Source: Vibrio maerlii
GTDB lineage: Bacteria; Pseudomonadota; Gammaproteobacteria; Enterobacterales; Vibrionaceae
Reading direction: 5' to 3'
Length of the DNA stretch: 64,000 nt
NCBI RefSeq assembly: GCF_003415655.1
Contig: NZ_QRHC01000009.1
Location: 62,001-126,000, forward strand
Shown piece after piece: positions 17,201 to 27,072 of the stretch; position 1 is the first letter of the stretch, and every line of letters begins with the position of its first letter. The notes below the pieces were generated by a model that ran no database searches, was not told where the DNA came from, and saw only the letters and a program-made list of their open reading frames with translations. The position numbers were made by a program, and so were the translations under genes.

Positions 17201-20200
17201 CGATCACTTGGGGTCTGCTCAGACGGTACAAGTCCCCTTGGGTAGCATTGATCTGGAAGTGGTTTTGGCAGATGGTTCTGGCAGTTGGTTTGTATCCTCT
17301 AACGGAAATGTGTATTTCGACTCTAACGATAACATCTATCATTATGACGATGCATTGGTGGCTGAGCTTGATAGTGTGGAGAGAACGTTGTCGGTCAATG
17401 TCACTGATAATGATGGCGATGATCTGTCATCTTCAATCGATGTCGTTGTCGAGGTGAATGATGGCGCTTTGCCAACGATTCAAACTGTTGATGCGCTAAG
17501 TGTCAGTGAAAACGCCATAAATCGCTCTAGAGGAATACCAGCAGGCAGTAGTCCAAGCTCAGATAACGAATCAGACGATGGTAATGTAGTTGTATTACGT
17601 GGTTCAGATGATGTCGTAGGTTACAAACTGAACCTTTCGTCAATAACTGCTGAAGATGATGATGGAAACAGGGTATCGCTCACCTATCGTGGTCAAGCAG
17701 TCACCTTCATAGAATCACCAGAAGGTTCAGGCAACTACCTTGGCGTAACTAATGCTGGTGGACGAAACCAAAGAACGATCATTGAACTGACACTCGACAA
17801 CGAACCAGGAAGTGCAACGTTTGGTAAGTTTGAAGTCGAGCTTATTCGAACCTTGGACCACGATATTCAAGGTACAGACTTTCTGCGAATCCTGATTCCA
17901 GTTGTTGCAATAGATAATGACAATGATCTTAGTGCACCGGTTAATTTAGAACTCATCGTCAACGATGATGTTCCGTATGTAAAACCCATATCCTTTGAAG
18001 TTGAAGAAGGCGCGACTAGAGCGGTTCGAAACAATGTGTTCTCTGGTGATGGAGATAAGAGTGCAGATGGCAATACCTTCGTGACTGAAATTGAAGTCGT
18101 CACGACTGGTTTGCTAATCAATGGCGATCAATCAGTGAGTCCTCGCTCAGGCAGCTATGATGTCACACTCAACATAGATGGGAATGTCGAGTTGTTAGGC
18201 CAACTTACCGTCACTCGTGGTGGTGCGGTTCGATTCGTTCCCGAAGACAATCTACCGCATAATGGAGGTGACATTGATGTAGTGTTCAATATAACTGCAC
18301 AAGATCGCGACGGAGATGAGTCTACCAATCCACTCAACATAAAAATTACCGATAGCGTAGCCGAGTTCAGTTTTGCTAATGGCCAAGGGAGTGAAGATGC
18401 AGGGAGAAGCGATACCAATTTGTTAGACAATGTTGACCTTCCGAATGATCCGATAAAGATCGATGTTGAAGTCATGGTGGGCGACAATGACAATAACGAG
18501 TCTTTGAGTTTCATTGAAATAGATTTAACCAATAACCCTCGAGGAGCTTTCTATTTCTTTGATGGAGTAAGTTACCAAGCTCTGGCTGTCGCTGATGGGA
18601 ATGCCACACTTAGCTTTAATGATATCGAATCGACATACTCAAATGGTGCTATTTCAATAGATAACCTCTACTTTGTACCGGACAGTCATTGGTCGGGAAA
18701 TAAACGATTTAATGTGGATATAGGTGTCTCCGGTGACAATCGAGAACCTCAGGTAGTAGAAGGTCGCTTGACCGTCGCAATAGAAGCGATTGCTGATACG
18801 CCGACGTGGAGTACCAATGTTCGACAAAATACTACCTACTACCAAACACAAGAAGATGGTGATGACATTGCTTTAAGAGTCAGAGCCGTCACACAAGATT
18901 CTGATCGTTCTGAGGTGATAAGTTATCAAATTCAATTCGCGAACTCTGCCGGCCATGAACTGTATATTTCAGGGCAATCTTCGCCGCTCATACCCAATCA
19001 GAATGGAGTTTATGAGTTAACAGCAGCAGAGATCAGACGACTCACCTTTGACCCCGCAGATGATTTCTCAGGGCAAGTTATACTCGATGTTACTGCTATA
19101 ACCACGGAACGCAGTAATAATGATACCGTACAAGCCACACAACAAGTGGTCATTGATGTTACTCCCAACCCAGATTCCTCGTCTTTCACGACGCAACGCA
19201 TTGCTATTTTTGAAGATAATTTAGCAACACAAGATGCCGTAACTGATGTGGACTACTTGCTTCTCAGCGAGGTGGTTAATCTTGCTTCTTTAAATGATGT
19301 CGATGGCTCAGAGGAATGGTTTATACGTGTATCGGGGCTTGATGTGTCGGGTGCGGCTCTTGAGTATTTGGGTGACCCAATTCCAGAACCTAATCCTATA
19401 AAACAAGTACTTGGTCAAAATGGTGACGTTGAGTACTACGAAATCAGCGCGAACGATTTGAACCTCATTAACGTGGTTCCTTTGAAGGATAGCCACGATA
19501 ACTTTACCTTTAACGTAGAGGGGGTGATTAAAGATACCGCTTCACTCTCGACAGGTGAAACCACCGTTGAGCGTATTGTCGGTGAAAAGGTGGTGAATGT
19601 TGACGTTAAAGGTGTTGCAGATATTCCGCAGTTTGCGATTCCACCCAATGTTGCAGCTGTCTGGTCATCGGTAGAGAACGATGGTGTACGTGGCGTCGAA
19701 ACAAATATCTCTGAGAATGGACGTGCTTTCCTGAATTTTGATGTTGAGACCGGTGAAGTAAGTGGAGATGGTTCAGAGCGAGTCAGTGTCATCTTAAGCA
19801 ATATCCCTGCGGGAGTTCGTATCGAAAACACATCCGGTGAACAGGCTGATTTAGCATTTGTGGGATATGACAGTAATGATGTTCCTATGTACGAAGCGAA
19901 CTTGGCATCGTTTGATTACGCCGATGGCATTCAGATCATTCCCGAGTTTAACTCTGCAACCGACCTAACGATCAATGCATCAATTATCGTGACTGAAATA
20001 GATGGGCACGCTCGCGAGTTCGATGGTGAGATTAGAGTGGTGATTGACCCTGTAATCAGTGCGCAATTAGTATCTGAAGACTTGCTCAGTCAAGGTATTG
20101 AGGACGAACGAATCTCGATAAATTGGCATCCGAGTGTAAATAATATCTCTGATCAAGTTGAAGATTCAAAAGAGTTCGTCAGCCGTTTAGAATTTTCTCA

Positions 20201-23200
20201 GATCCCAGAAGATTCCGTCATTTATTTTGGAGAAACATCCTTCATCTTTGGTATGGGTAACACTGTTGTCATTGATGAAGATGGTGTTGTCATTAGTGGT
20301 GAAATAGTTGACGAAAGTGGTGCGATATTATCAACAGGCACTAGCTTTAGTGATTTCAATATTGAAGATGCCATCAGCAACCTGGATATTACGCCATCTC
20401 AAGATCGTAGTGCGGATATTACGCTTGATTTAATAGTTACCGTCGCGGAAATCGATCCTGATACCAATGTTGTTACTACATCAGACCTTTATGGTACTGC
20501 GTTGATAAGGATCACTCCAGAACTAGAAGTGGATGCGGGTATTCAAGCTACCTCGGACAATCAAGATGTCGGGAGTGACGGTGTCACCCCATACATCAAT
20601 GTTGATTCTGACAGCTCAGGAGCATTGGATTTTGTCATCAACGGTGAGCCTTCTGAGAATAGTCCAAATACTGTTTATCTCAATAACCAAAAGGATTCGG
20701 ATGGCAGTGCAGCTGGGAATCAATCTGAAGAGCTACTTGATGATCTGATTGTTGAAATTTGGATGCTTGATGATGAGGGGAATCGTATAGCTCCTTCACC
20801 AGAGCTTCTCGATGCGCTATTGATTAGAAATACTTTAGATAACGGTCGTTCTGTGCCTGCAAATAACAACGGCGACGGCACATGGATGATACAGGATGCG
20901 AATGCCTTTTCGATTATTGCGCCGAACGGACTCGGCTCAAGTTTGGATAACCAAATTGGTGTGACCATTCATTCGAAACTATATGATGAAGGTGATATCG
21001 AATCGGAGAACGATAGAAGCTTCGAAGGGCGTGATTCAACCAGCATGTTATTGACCTTCCCAGAAACGGTTAATGGTAGGGACTCTCTTGCTGCTGAAGT
21101 TGACATAGCACCGGATGTCGTTATAACAGGGGCAGAAGATCAAACCGTTAACCTGGGTCGTCAATTGACAGGCGTGCTAAGTGCGGGAGGAGCAGAGGCT
21201 GCTGATGGACGTGTCGCTAATGATACAGTCTCAGTTGTTTTTGAGGGTGCTACACTTGCTGCTTTAGGGGTTGCAGTAAATAACGCACAGTATAACTATG
21301 TTACCAACCAGTACATATATCGTGCCCGTGTGAGAGGCGAAGGGGATGATGCCGAGCTCCTAGGGCTAAACAATCTTTCTTTGACTTTACCTGATGATTT
21401 TTCGGGAGATTTCGATTTACCGTTTAGTCTTGTAACAACTGATAATCGCAGTGGTGACGAGAATACACTCGATGCGAATGTTCAAATTGAGATTCAACCG
21501 GAGGTCGATGAGCCATTAGTAGAGCTTGAAGTGGTCGGAACTGCCGGATTAACCACTAGCCTCCAGCCTGTTGTTACCGCTGATGATGACCCGAACAATG
21601 ATGTAGAGGTATTTCAACCCGGTATTGCTCTAGAAGACGGGGTGATAGAACTCAACATTAGAGCGCGTGTCAGTGATACGGATTCAATGACTTCGGGTGA
21701 AGAAGTTATTGAGCAAGTGGTAGTGACATTAACTGATACTATCGCTGGCGTGTTCATTGCTCCAACCGCTACAAACCCTGACTACACGGTCTCTCCAGAT
21801 GGTCAATCAATAGTTATTACGGGTAATAATATTGATTCTCTACTGTCTTCAATTGCTTTTAAACCCGATTCTAATTTTCCACCTGAAAATCACGATGGCA
21901 ACGTGTCTATTCGTGTTGCATCGACGGTACGTGATACCACTAGCTATGATCTAGCAACACCTTCAACCTCGCCAAGTGAACAAGCAACTTTTGAAACAGA
22001 CATTGTTTTCAACTTGGTTCCTGTCGTAGATGAGGTCGTGCTTCCGGAAGGCGTTGTTATCAATTCAACAGAAGGCGCACCGATTGCATTATCCGCCGTG
22101 ACTGCTGATTTCGGGGATCAAGATGAATCTGAGCAATTGGTTTCTCTTATCATTACAGGAGTCCCAATTGATTTCAGATTAGAGAGTACTAATGAAGACT
22201 ACTCGGTGAAGAATAACGGAGAGGGGAAATGGAGCATTCAACCGTTATTACCTCAGTCGTCCATTATGGAGAACGGTCTATCATTAGATAGTATTAACTT
22301 ATTGCCACCCGAAAACTTTAGTGGACAAGTACAGCTTGGGATAGACCTATATACTCAAGAGAATCTGTTGAACCAACCAACCTTGAAACAGGACAGTTTT
22401 TCCATTGATATTTCGCCTGTGGGAGACATTGTTGATCTAGATTTAGACGTGGATGTCGAAGCAATAGAAGGTGAAAATGTTGAAATTAACTTGTCTACTC
22501 AATTGGTTGATAGTGACTTCGCAATTCCTGCGGCGAGTGGAGGGTTCATTTACAACGAAAACAGCGCCGAGACCTTGCTTATGACTGTGAGCGGTATTCC
22601 AGAAGGCGCTCAAATCGGTTTTGATGCTCAAAATCTAGTGACCATTACCGGAGGCAGCTGGACTCAGACACTGACAGCCTTAGAAGCGAGTCAATTAGAT
22701 AAATTAGTCTTTAATTCTGGTGAGGCGAGCAGTGCGACTTGGGATGGGCAACTGACTGTTCAAGTTCGGTCTGATGATAATGGTATTTTGGGTGAAATAA
22801 GCGAAAAAGTGGTGAATATTGACGTTGCCGCTGTTAATGATGCACCTATTAATACCATTGAAAATACATACACGGTTGATGAGGGTGGTTCTCTAAGGCT
22901 CAATGGTATTGCTGTAAGCGACATTGACTATCAAGGTACGCAATCTGGAAAGGATATCTCAGTAGCCTTAACCGTCGATTACGGGGTGTTAGATATCATC
23001 ATAGAGCCAAGTCTTTCGTCAGACGTCGGGATTGAAAGAACGCTAGGTGGCATCACATTGACGGGGCCAATCGACTCGGTGAACTTGGCTCTACAACCCT
23101 TGGATACAGACTTTGGTGTTTTCTATGATGCACCAACATTTAGCACGCAAGAGCAAGTCAACTTAACTATCACTACTAGCGATGGCGGCGTTTACGCAGA

Positions 23201-24164
23201 GGATGGCTCTGAGGAACTGAGTGACGTTGATAGTTCGACGATAACCATTACGCCTGTCGCTGCGAAACCAAGTTTAGACTTGTCAGTGGTCAATACACAG
23301 TTGCAATCGGTGCAAGCTTCACTGACTGCAAGTAACGCCGGAATACCTTTAGCTGCGGTCATTGCGACATTAGCCGATCCGTTAGAAACCCTAACACTAG
23401 AAATTTCAGGTTTGAGTGGTGCAACACTCGAATCGGGGAGCGTAAGTATCACTGATCAATCCCCAAGTGATACATGGACTTTTACCGTTCCTTCCGGAAC
23501 GAATGTTGACGATATCGTGGTGAACAGTCTTCCTGTTGGGGCACATACACTCACCGTCACTGCTATCTCAGAAGAGAGCAATGGTGATACCCAACGTTCA
23601 GACTCGATAGAACTTGATTATCAGATACTTGCTGATTCTGCTCCTTTGGACTCTTCTAACTCTAATGAATCACGATATATCGTGGATTCTGGCTCTTCGG
23701 AAAGTACTGTACTGACTGGGTCTGCTCAAAACGATATCATCATTGCAGGTGATGGCGGTGACACGATTAGTGGTGGCCTTGGTGACGATATACTCACGGG
23801 TAATGCAGGTGATGATACCTTCGTATGGCTAGATTCTCATATTGAAGGCTTGAGTGGTGTCGACGAGATACTGGACTTCCACATCGGTGATCAGATCGAT
23901 ATAAGCCAAGTGCTTGGAGAGCTGAATGGAGCCGACAGCATGGAAGACTTACTGACGGATCTTATTGCTTCGGAGCGCTTAACGGCCAACTTTGACTCTG
24001 CGAATGAAGATGTCGTGATTGAAGTGAAGCCAAGCGATACGCACAAGCAGACAATTGTTGTTCATGACCTTGCTACAACCATGGGGTACGATGCTACGAG
24101 TACGGATTTGTTAAAAGCATTGATACAAGACAACATCATTAAAACAACCTTTGATGTAAATTGA
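14238..24164 (+). CDS. Giant LapA-like RTX adhesin (type I-secreted, retention module)
   Basis: The 3308-residue surface protein is predicted to mediate attachment or biofilm formation. The N-terminal ~110 residues form a retention module (QAVVKQTDGEAIIM...GSILTPDEILIVANGARVRVDVDG). A TAAG motif at residues 142-145 (EATAAGGSV) matches the LapG-type protease site that releases LapA-like proteins. Most of the chain is acidic Asp/Asn-rich beta repeats of the T1SS-143/cadherin-like type: a YTFTL...LQHEG/LDHD...PIYAVDTDGD unit recurs three times between about residues 540 and 1230, and SWFVSSNG occurs near residues 730 and 1016. Short RTX nonapeptides (GDGGDTISGGLGDDILTGNAGDDTF, about 3171-3195) and a C-terminal secretion region end the protein. 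No transporter or LapD/LapG homologue is adjacent. Confidence 0.92.
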   Translation: MDVQVVELQAVVKQTDGEAIIMAPNGQARLITEGSILTPDEILIVANGARVRVDVDGKQFIVDENCAACLTPNSLLLLEDEPPLRVTEVSADVLVGAPLENGEFSLPEESLQATALSQPDDLAAIQEAILLGADPTELLEATAAGGSVAPSEARVGLLSIIATHVEVIPETHFETMGIESSFEFVDEEELYDPTRLAEGGQSFSGIVSEGSITLDSYPQSIQSTVLIAAGERPLNPASFTILPANVNQLLTELASEIRSNGETVSFNFDSTNNQVVGSLNGEDVLSVRISAQNQGLDAIVSVQTTVFAPIDHSSVNNSGLIRLANDQIILNIQLTGQDEAGVSLLSPLNLTLSITDGVNPSVNERVVESTESVGLEGATPDATSAQAIDLGSDYLSDIQFVESSLDQLKTILSNNQATEFGLSEDGRIVTVYLEGQPALKVAEISLNLDGSVNVSQYRAIEQSGNDDVLVLDLSITATDYDNDTITTPLQIKLSDGQDPVISGSTGQESVDEATLNAVGSVGDESEIKATGRFNVSAGSDEIQHYEIVTTEFLTQNTGLQADGNPVTLTLSNDAQGDRIYTGYADGTAVFSLALTAAGDYTFTLLAPLQHEGSNDDILTVNFPIYAVDTDGDRSFLVQGDESEAFILKIDVSDDSPTLSGDALSDTVIEGDSVEFRSEVFTALDSFTLGADSGRVHQVILDRSGNGTDETFTIPEGSINYEINLQDGSGSWFVSSNGDIYFEANRDVYHYNDAVDEEANALERSLQVVAIDGDGDIVDANNRLDINVTINDGALPLISSLSDTSQINVTEAQLTSGSKQFTGLTEVRGELVASGSDDIVSFVIDDDQFAQLNNTLSAGNNPVSIQLKETTPSGVNVYSGIANSVEVFTVSLTSAGQYTFTLYQALDHDQAGGDFSLDLVLPIYAIDSDKNVSTAAFPLTINVQDDTAVIKQPNFNDEITEGSTSVLVNVLSEVTQGADGARITSVSYIDHLGSAQTVQVPLGSIDLEVVLADGSGSWFVSSNGNVYFDSNDNIYHYDDALVAELDSVERTLSVNVTDNDGDDLSSSIDVVVEVNDGALPTIQTVDALSVSENAINRSRGIPAGSSPSSDNESDDGNVVVLRGSDDVVGYKLNLSSITAEDDDGNRVSLTYRGQAVTFIESPEGSGNYLGVTNAGGRNQRTIIELTLDNEPGSATFGKFEVELIRTLDHDIQGTDFLRILIPVVAIDNDNDLSAPVNLELIVNDDVPYVKPISFEVEEGATRAVRNNVFSGDGDKSADGNTFVTEIEVVTTGLLINGDQSVSPRSGSYDVTLNIDGNVELLGQLTVTRGGAVRFVPEDNLPHNGGDIDVVFNITAQDRDGDESTNPLNIKITDSVAEFSFANGQGSEDAGRSDTNLLDNVDLPNDPIKIDVEVMVGDNDNNESLSFIEIDLTNNPRGAFYFFDGVSYQALAVADGNATLSFNDIESTYSNGAISIDNLYFVPDSHWSGNKRFNVDIGVSGDNREPQVVEGRLTVAIEAIADTPTWSTNVRQNTTYYQTQEDGDDIALRVRAVTQDSDRSEVISYQIQFANSAGHELYISGQSSPLIPNQNGVYELTAAEIRRLTFDPADDFSGQVILDVTAITTERSNNDTVQATQQVVIDVTPNPDSSSFTTQRIAIFEDNLATQDAVTDVDYLLLSEVVNLASLNDVDGSEEWFIRVSGLDVSGAALEYLGDPIPEPNPIKQVLGQNGDVEYYEISANDLNLINVVPLKDSHDNFTFNVEGVIKDTASLSTGETTVERIVGEKVVNVDVKGVADIPQFAIPPNVAAVWSSVENDGVRGVETNISENGRAFLNFDVETGEVSGDGSERVSVILSNIPAGVRIENTSGEQADLAFVGYDSNDVPMYEANLASFDYADGIQIIPEFNSATDLTINASIIVTEIDGHAREFDGEIRVVIDPVISAQLVSEDLLSQGIEDERISINWHPSVNNISDQVEDSKEFVSRLEFSQIPEDSVIYFGETSFIFGMGNTVVIDEDGVVISGEIVDESGAILSTGTSFSDFNIEDAISNLDITPSQDRSADITLDLIVTVAEIDPDTNVVTTSDLYGTALIRITPELEVDAGIQATSDNQDVGSDGVTPYINVDSDSSGALDFVINGEPSENSPNTVYLNNQKDSDGSAAGNQSEELLDDLIVEIWMLDDEGNRIAPSPELLDALLIRNTLDNGRSVPANNNGDGTWMIQDANAFSIIAPNGLGSSLDNQIGVTIHSKLYDEGDIESENDRSFEGRDSTSMLLTFPETVNGRDSLAAEVDIAPDVVITGAEDQTVNLGRQLTGVLSAGGAEAADGRVANDTVSVVFEGATLAALGVAVNNAQYNYVTNQYIYRARVRGEGDDAELLGLNNLSLTLPDDFSGDFDLPFSLVTTDNRSGDENTLDANVQIEIQPEVDEPLVELEVVGTAGLTTSLQPVVTADDDPNNDVEVFQPGIALEDGVIELNIRARVSDTDSMTSGEEVIEQVVVTLTDTIAGVFIAPTATNPDYTVSPDGQSIVITGNNIDSLLSSIAFKPDSNFPPENHDGNVSIRVASTVRDTTSYDLATPSTSPSEQATFETDIVFNLVPVVDEVVLPEGVVINSTEGAPIALSAVTADFGDQDESEQLVSLIITGVPIDFRLESTNEDYSVKNNGEGKWSIQPLLPQSSIMENGLSLDSINLLPPENFSGQVQLGIDLYTQENLLNQPTLKQDSFSIDISPVGDIVDLDLDVDVEAIEGENVEINLSTQLVDSDFAIPAASGGFIYNENSAETLLMTVSGIPEGAQIGFDAQNLVTITGGSWTQTLTALEASQLDKLVFNSGEASSATWDGQLTVQVRSDDNGILGEISEKVVNIDVAAVNDAPINTIENTYTVDEGGSLRLNGIAVSDIDYQGTQSGKDISVALTVDYGVLDIIIEPSLSSDVGIERTLGGITLTGPIDSVNLALQPLDTDFGVFYDAPTFSTQEQVNLTITTSDGGVYAEDGSEELSDVDSSTITITPVAAKPSLDLSVVNTQLQSVQASLTASNAGIPLAAVIATLADPLETLTLEISGLSGATLESGSVSITDQSPSDTWTFTVPSGTNVDDIVVNSLPVGAHTLTVTAISEESNGDTQRSDSIELDYQILADSAPLDSSNSNESRYIVDSGSSESTVLTGSAQNDIIIAGDGGDTISGGLGDDILTGNAGDDTFVWLDSHIEGLSGVDEILDFHIGDQIDISQVLGELNGADSMEDLLTDLIASERLTANFDSANEDVVIEVKPSDTHKQTIVVHDLATTMGYDATSTDLLKALIQDNIIKTTFDVN

Positions 24165-24180
24165 TTCGTACCATCAAACA

Positions 24181-24210
24181 AAAAGACCCAGCAGAGATGC
24201 TGGGTCTTTT
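24181..24210. terminator. Bidirectional intrinsic terminator after the adhesin
   Basis: Perfect 13-bp arms (AAAAGACCCAGCA, TGCTGGGTCTTTT) around GAGA give T-runs on both strands, serving the adhesin and the convergent DUF2960 gene. Confidence 0.9.
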
Positions 24211-24225
24211 GAGTTCTCTATGCAG

Positions 24226-24492
24226 TTAGTCGTATTTGTGACCAACGCCTTTGTTCTCTTTTTGCTTCAGAGTGATTTTACCAAAGCCAAGCTTTTTAAA
24301 GTAATTATCACGGTAATCACGCACAGCTTTAGTATCCGAAACTGCTTCAATCTGTTGTTCCATCTTTAGGTAATCGCGAATATCGATACCTTCAGCTTCT
24401 GCAACCGCTTCATGGATGTTGCGGTGATTTTGATACGAGAAAAGCAGTTCTTTTTCTTGTTTCTTGTAGGTGTATAAAATCGTTCTAGCCAT
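24226..24492 (-). CDS. Small conserved protein, probably DUF2960
   Basis: The 88-residue basic cytoplasmic protein (MARTILYTYKKQEKELLFSYQNHRNIHEAVAEAEGIDI) fits my recollection of DUF2960, a family of Vibrio and Shewanella. It has no signal peptide or TM segment. The middle is predicted helical and the tail is Lys-rich (KITLKQKENKGVGHKYD). Function is unknown. It is monocistronic, 102 bp downstream of the mobB-moeA start-to-stop block, and ends at the shared terminator with the adhesin. Confidence 0.65.
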   Translation of the reverse strand: MARTILYTYKKQEKELLFSYQNHRNIHEAVAEAEGIDIRDYLKMEQQIEAVSDTKAVRDYRDNYFKKLGFGKITLKQKENKGVGHKYD

Positions 24493-24594
24493 GATGGATT
24501 CCAGTAATTAAATGAGCGCGCACTTTAACCAAATTTGAGAACTCACTCAAGTGATTAAATACGCGCAGATCCCGTCTATAGTTGCGACGTAAGT

Positions 24595-26391
24595 TTATAG
24601 ACGCCCTTGTAGAGGAATAATAGTCACGCTTTCACCTTCTTTGACGGTATCGACAGCAGGGGAGATCTCTATGAGACAATTTGCCTCACTCATTGAGCGC
24701 AGAATCCCCGAGCCTTGTTTACCGGTTGTTCTAACCACAAGTTGTCCAACTTCATTGGTAGAGTAAACACCACGGCTAAACTCTGTACGCCCTTGTCGAG
24801 AGCGCAGGTTTTCTGCGGCTATCGCTTGTACTTTTAGCGCTTGCCAGTTTTCTTCGCCTTGCATTTTACGCAGTGCAGGTTCAACAAAGTTGATAAATGA
24901 CACCATAACCGCAACGGGGTTGCCTGGTAGACCAAAGAAAGGCTTTTCGTTGATCTTACCAAACGCAAGAGGACGCCCTGGACGCATGTTAATGCGCCAG
25001 AAATCGATACTTCCTAGCTTATCGAGAGCCAATTTGATGTAGTCTGCATCACCAACAGACACACCACCAGATGTGATGACCATGTCACACTCACTGGCCG
25101 CTTTCTCTAAGCAATCGATCATAACTTGTTCGTTATCCTCTAGGATGCCGTAATCTACGATGTCACAGCCCATGCGCTCTAACTGAGCAAACAAGGTGTA
25201 GCGGTTGGAATCATAAATGGTGTTCGCTACTTGCTCTTCACCTGCTTCAAGTACTTCGTCACCGGTTGAAAATAGAGCGACTTTGATCGGCTTTAATACT
25301 TCACATTGACCAAAACCAAGTGATGCCATCATACCGAGTTCCGGTGCTTGGATTCGCGTACCTGCAGTGAACACGGCTTGGCCTGACGCCAAATCTTCTC
25401 CAGCACTACGAACATTTTGTTTTGCTTTGATATTATCAGTCGTAAAGCTTACGACGCCATCAACTTCATTGGCTTGTTCACGCATTATCACGGTATCAAC
25501 ATCGGCTGGCATTGGCGCACCAGTCATGATCTTAACGGCTTGGCCGGTTTTAACTTCGCCGCTGTATGCATGACCTGCCATCACTTCGGCAACGATCTCA
25601 AAAGAGGCTAAACCGATGTCTTTACTACGTATAGCAAAACCATCCATTGCTGAATTTGTGTATTGAGGGACGTTAATCGGAGAAACAATATCTTTCGCTA
25701 AAACTTTGCCAACACATTGTTTAAGCGACAGCGTTTCGGTCGAAACTTGCTGTTCGACTAGAGATAGAATCTTTTGTTGTCCTTGAGTCACACTCATTGT
25801 TGCAGGTGAAAGTGTATCGCAACACTCTGCTGGCTTTGACTTTTGTTGAGTTGACGGCGGGTTGTCGTGCTTGATGCGCTCAAGGTCAACATAAGCAACC
25901 ACAAATTGAGCTATCTCATCAATGTTGTTGAGGTCAAGCTGTGGAAGTTCAGTATCTAAAGCCTCGTCACAGGCAACAGCAATGATATTGTCATCATTTG
26001 GATACAACCATGGTTTATCGAGCGCTTTACGATGAAGTTCAACCTTAGGGAAAGCGATATTCTTGCAACCCTCGACAAGTAGAAGGTCTAGCTGACTTTG
26101 ATCGAAGCGTGATAGTAGGTAATCAAACTCTGCTTCTGATTCGGGTGTCTCGGTCATCAATGCATGACGGTTGCGCGAAGAGATCAACATTTGACTCGCC
26201 CCCGCTTTACGTAAACGGTAGCTGTCTTTACCTGGCTTATCGACATCAAAATCATGATGAGCGTGTTTTAATAGACCGATTCTTAGGCCAGCTTCTGTAA
26301 GCTTTGGTAGTAGAGCTTCAAGTAGTGTTGTTTTACCAGTTCCGCTAAACGCAGCAAAGCCCAGTAGGGGCAGGGAAACATTGTTTGTCAT
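24595..26391 (-). CDS. MobB-MoeA fusion: Moco guanylylation adaptor plus molybdopterin molybdotransferase
   Basis: The 598-residue protein joins two molybdenum-cofactor proteins. Residues 1 to about 165 are MobB, a P-loop GTP-binding protein (GFAAFSGTGKTTLLEALLP, LLKHAHHDFDVDKPGKDSYRLRKAGA). Residues about 190-598 are MoeA, which inserts metal into adenylylated molybdopterin (NSAMDGFA, MTGAPMPADVDTVI, STGDEV, TSGGVSVGDAD, RPGRPLAFG, GLPGNPVA). I start at the ATG at 26391, with AAGG 8 nt upstream; the frame extends two codons to a TTG. It follows mobA by 15 bp and ends the tup-mob block. The fusion suggests co-localised cofactor steps. Confidence 0.93.
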   Translation of the reverse strand: MTNNVSLPLLGFAAFSGTGKTTLLEALLPKLTEAGLRIGLLKHAHHDFDVDKPGKDSYRLRKAGASQMLISSRNRHALMTETPESEAEFDYLLSRFDQSQLDLLLVEGCKNIAFPKVELHRKALDKPWLYPNDDNIIAVACDEALDTELPQLDLNNIDEIAQFVVAYVDLERIKHDNPPSTQQKSKPAECCDTLSPATMSVTQGQQKILSLVEQQVSTETLSLKQCVGKVLAKDIVSPINVPQYTNSAMDGFAIRSKDIGLASFEIVAEVMAGHAYSGEVKTGQAVKIMTGAPMPADVDTVIMREQANEVDGVVSFTTDNIKAKQNVRSAGEDLASGQAVFTAGTRIQAPELGMMASLGFGQCEVLKPIKVALFSTGDEVLEAGEEQVANTIYDSNRYTLFAQLERMGCDIVDYGILEDNEQVMIDCLEKAASECDMVITSGGVSVGDADYIKLALDKLGSIDFWRINMRPGRPLAFGKINEKPFFGLPGNPVAVMVSFINFVEPALRKMQGEENWQALKVQAIAAENLRSRQGRTEFSRGVYSTNEVGQLVVRTTGKQGSGILRSMSEANCLIEISPAVDTVKEGESVTIIPLQGRL

Positions 26392-26406
26392 TTTCAAACC
26401 TTTAGC

Positions 26407-27036
26407 CTATTTAACGGGCTTACTGTCATTCGGTGCGAGAAGTTCGCCGAATTTTTCTAGTTCTTGAGGGGAATTTAGGTTAATAAAGCAATCAGGGTTA
26501 TCGCTGAAATCCACATATTCGGTATTACACTCTTTGTACAATAGGATGATCTTACGATCGCCACGTTGTAAAAAGGCTTCTAGCTTGGGTAATACACGCT
26601 TGTGATAGAGTGTAAACACGGGTTGCTGAAAATCACCGTCGTGGGCTACCAGAATATCCGTGTCTGGTTTGAGCTTATTGCAGAAGCGTTCCACGAGATC
26701 CAGCGCAATATTTGGGCTATCACAGGGTACAAAGCCAACCCAATCTTTGTGTGCATGAACCAACCCAGAATGGATACCACCTAGAGGACCTGGGTAGTCG
26801 GCGAATACGTCTGAAATTACTGAACAGTATTGCTGGTATTGTTCTACACTTCGATTGGCATTGATTGTGATGTCTTCGGTTTGTTGGGACAAGCGCTCTA
26901 GAACATGTTCAATGAGCGGCTTGCTATTGAATACTACAAACCCTTTATCCGCTCCACCCATTCTTGTAGCTTGTCCACCAGCAAGAATAACCCACGATGT
27001 GTCTTTAGGTGAGATAGTGGTATCGATTTTTGTCAT
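26407..27036 (-). CDS. mobA: Molybdenum cofactor guanylyltransferase MobA
   Basis: MobA transfers GMP from GTP to molybdopterin, giving the bis-MGD form used by formate dehydrogenase and DMSO-reductase-family enzymes. The 209 residues carry the nucleotidyltransferase signature [35 protein letters not shown], and FVPCDSPNI, whose Asp binds magnesium. It lies between tupC (36 bp upstream) and mobB-moeA (15 bp downstream) on one strand and is probably cotranscribed with them. Confidence 0.95.
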   Translation of the reverse strand: MTKIDTTISPKDTSWVILAGGQATRMGGADKGFVVFNSKPLIEHVLERLSQQTEDITINANRSVEQYQQYCSVISDVFADYPGPLGGIHSGLVHAHKDWVGFVPCDSPNIALDLVERFCNKLKPDTDILVAHDGDFQQPVFTLYHKRVLPKLEAFLQRGDRKIILLYKECNTEYVDFSDNPDCFINLNSPQELEKFGELLAPNDSKPVK

Positions 27037-27072
27037 TATTTTTGTCTATGTAGAATCACATTACTGACCCGA

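Noticed and set aside
14238..24164. CRISPR-like or satellite repeats inside the giant gene
   Set aside because: The repetition is at protein level in long acidic beta domains. DNA copies are diverged and there are no short spaced direct repeats.
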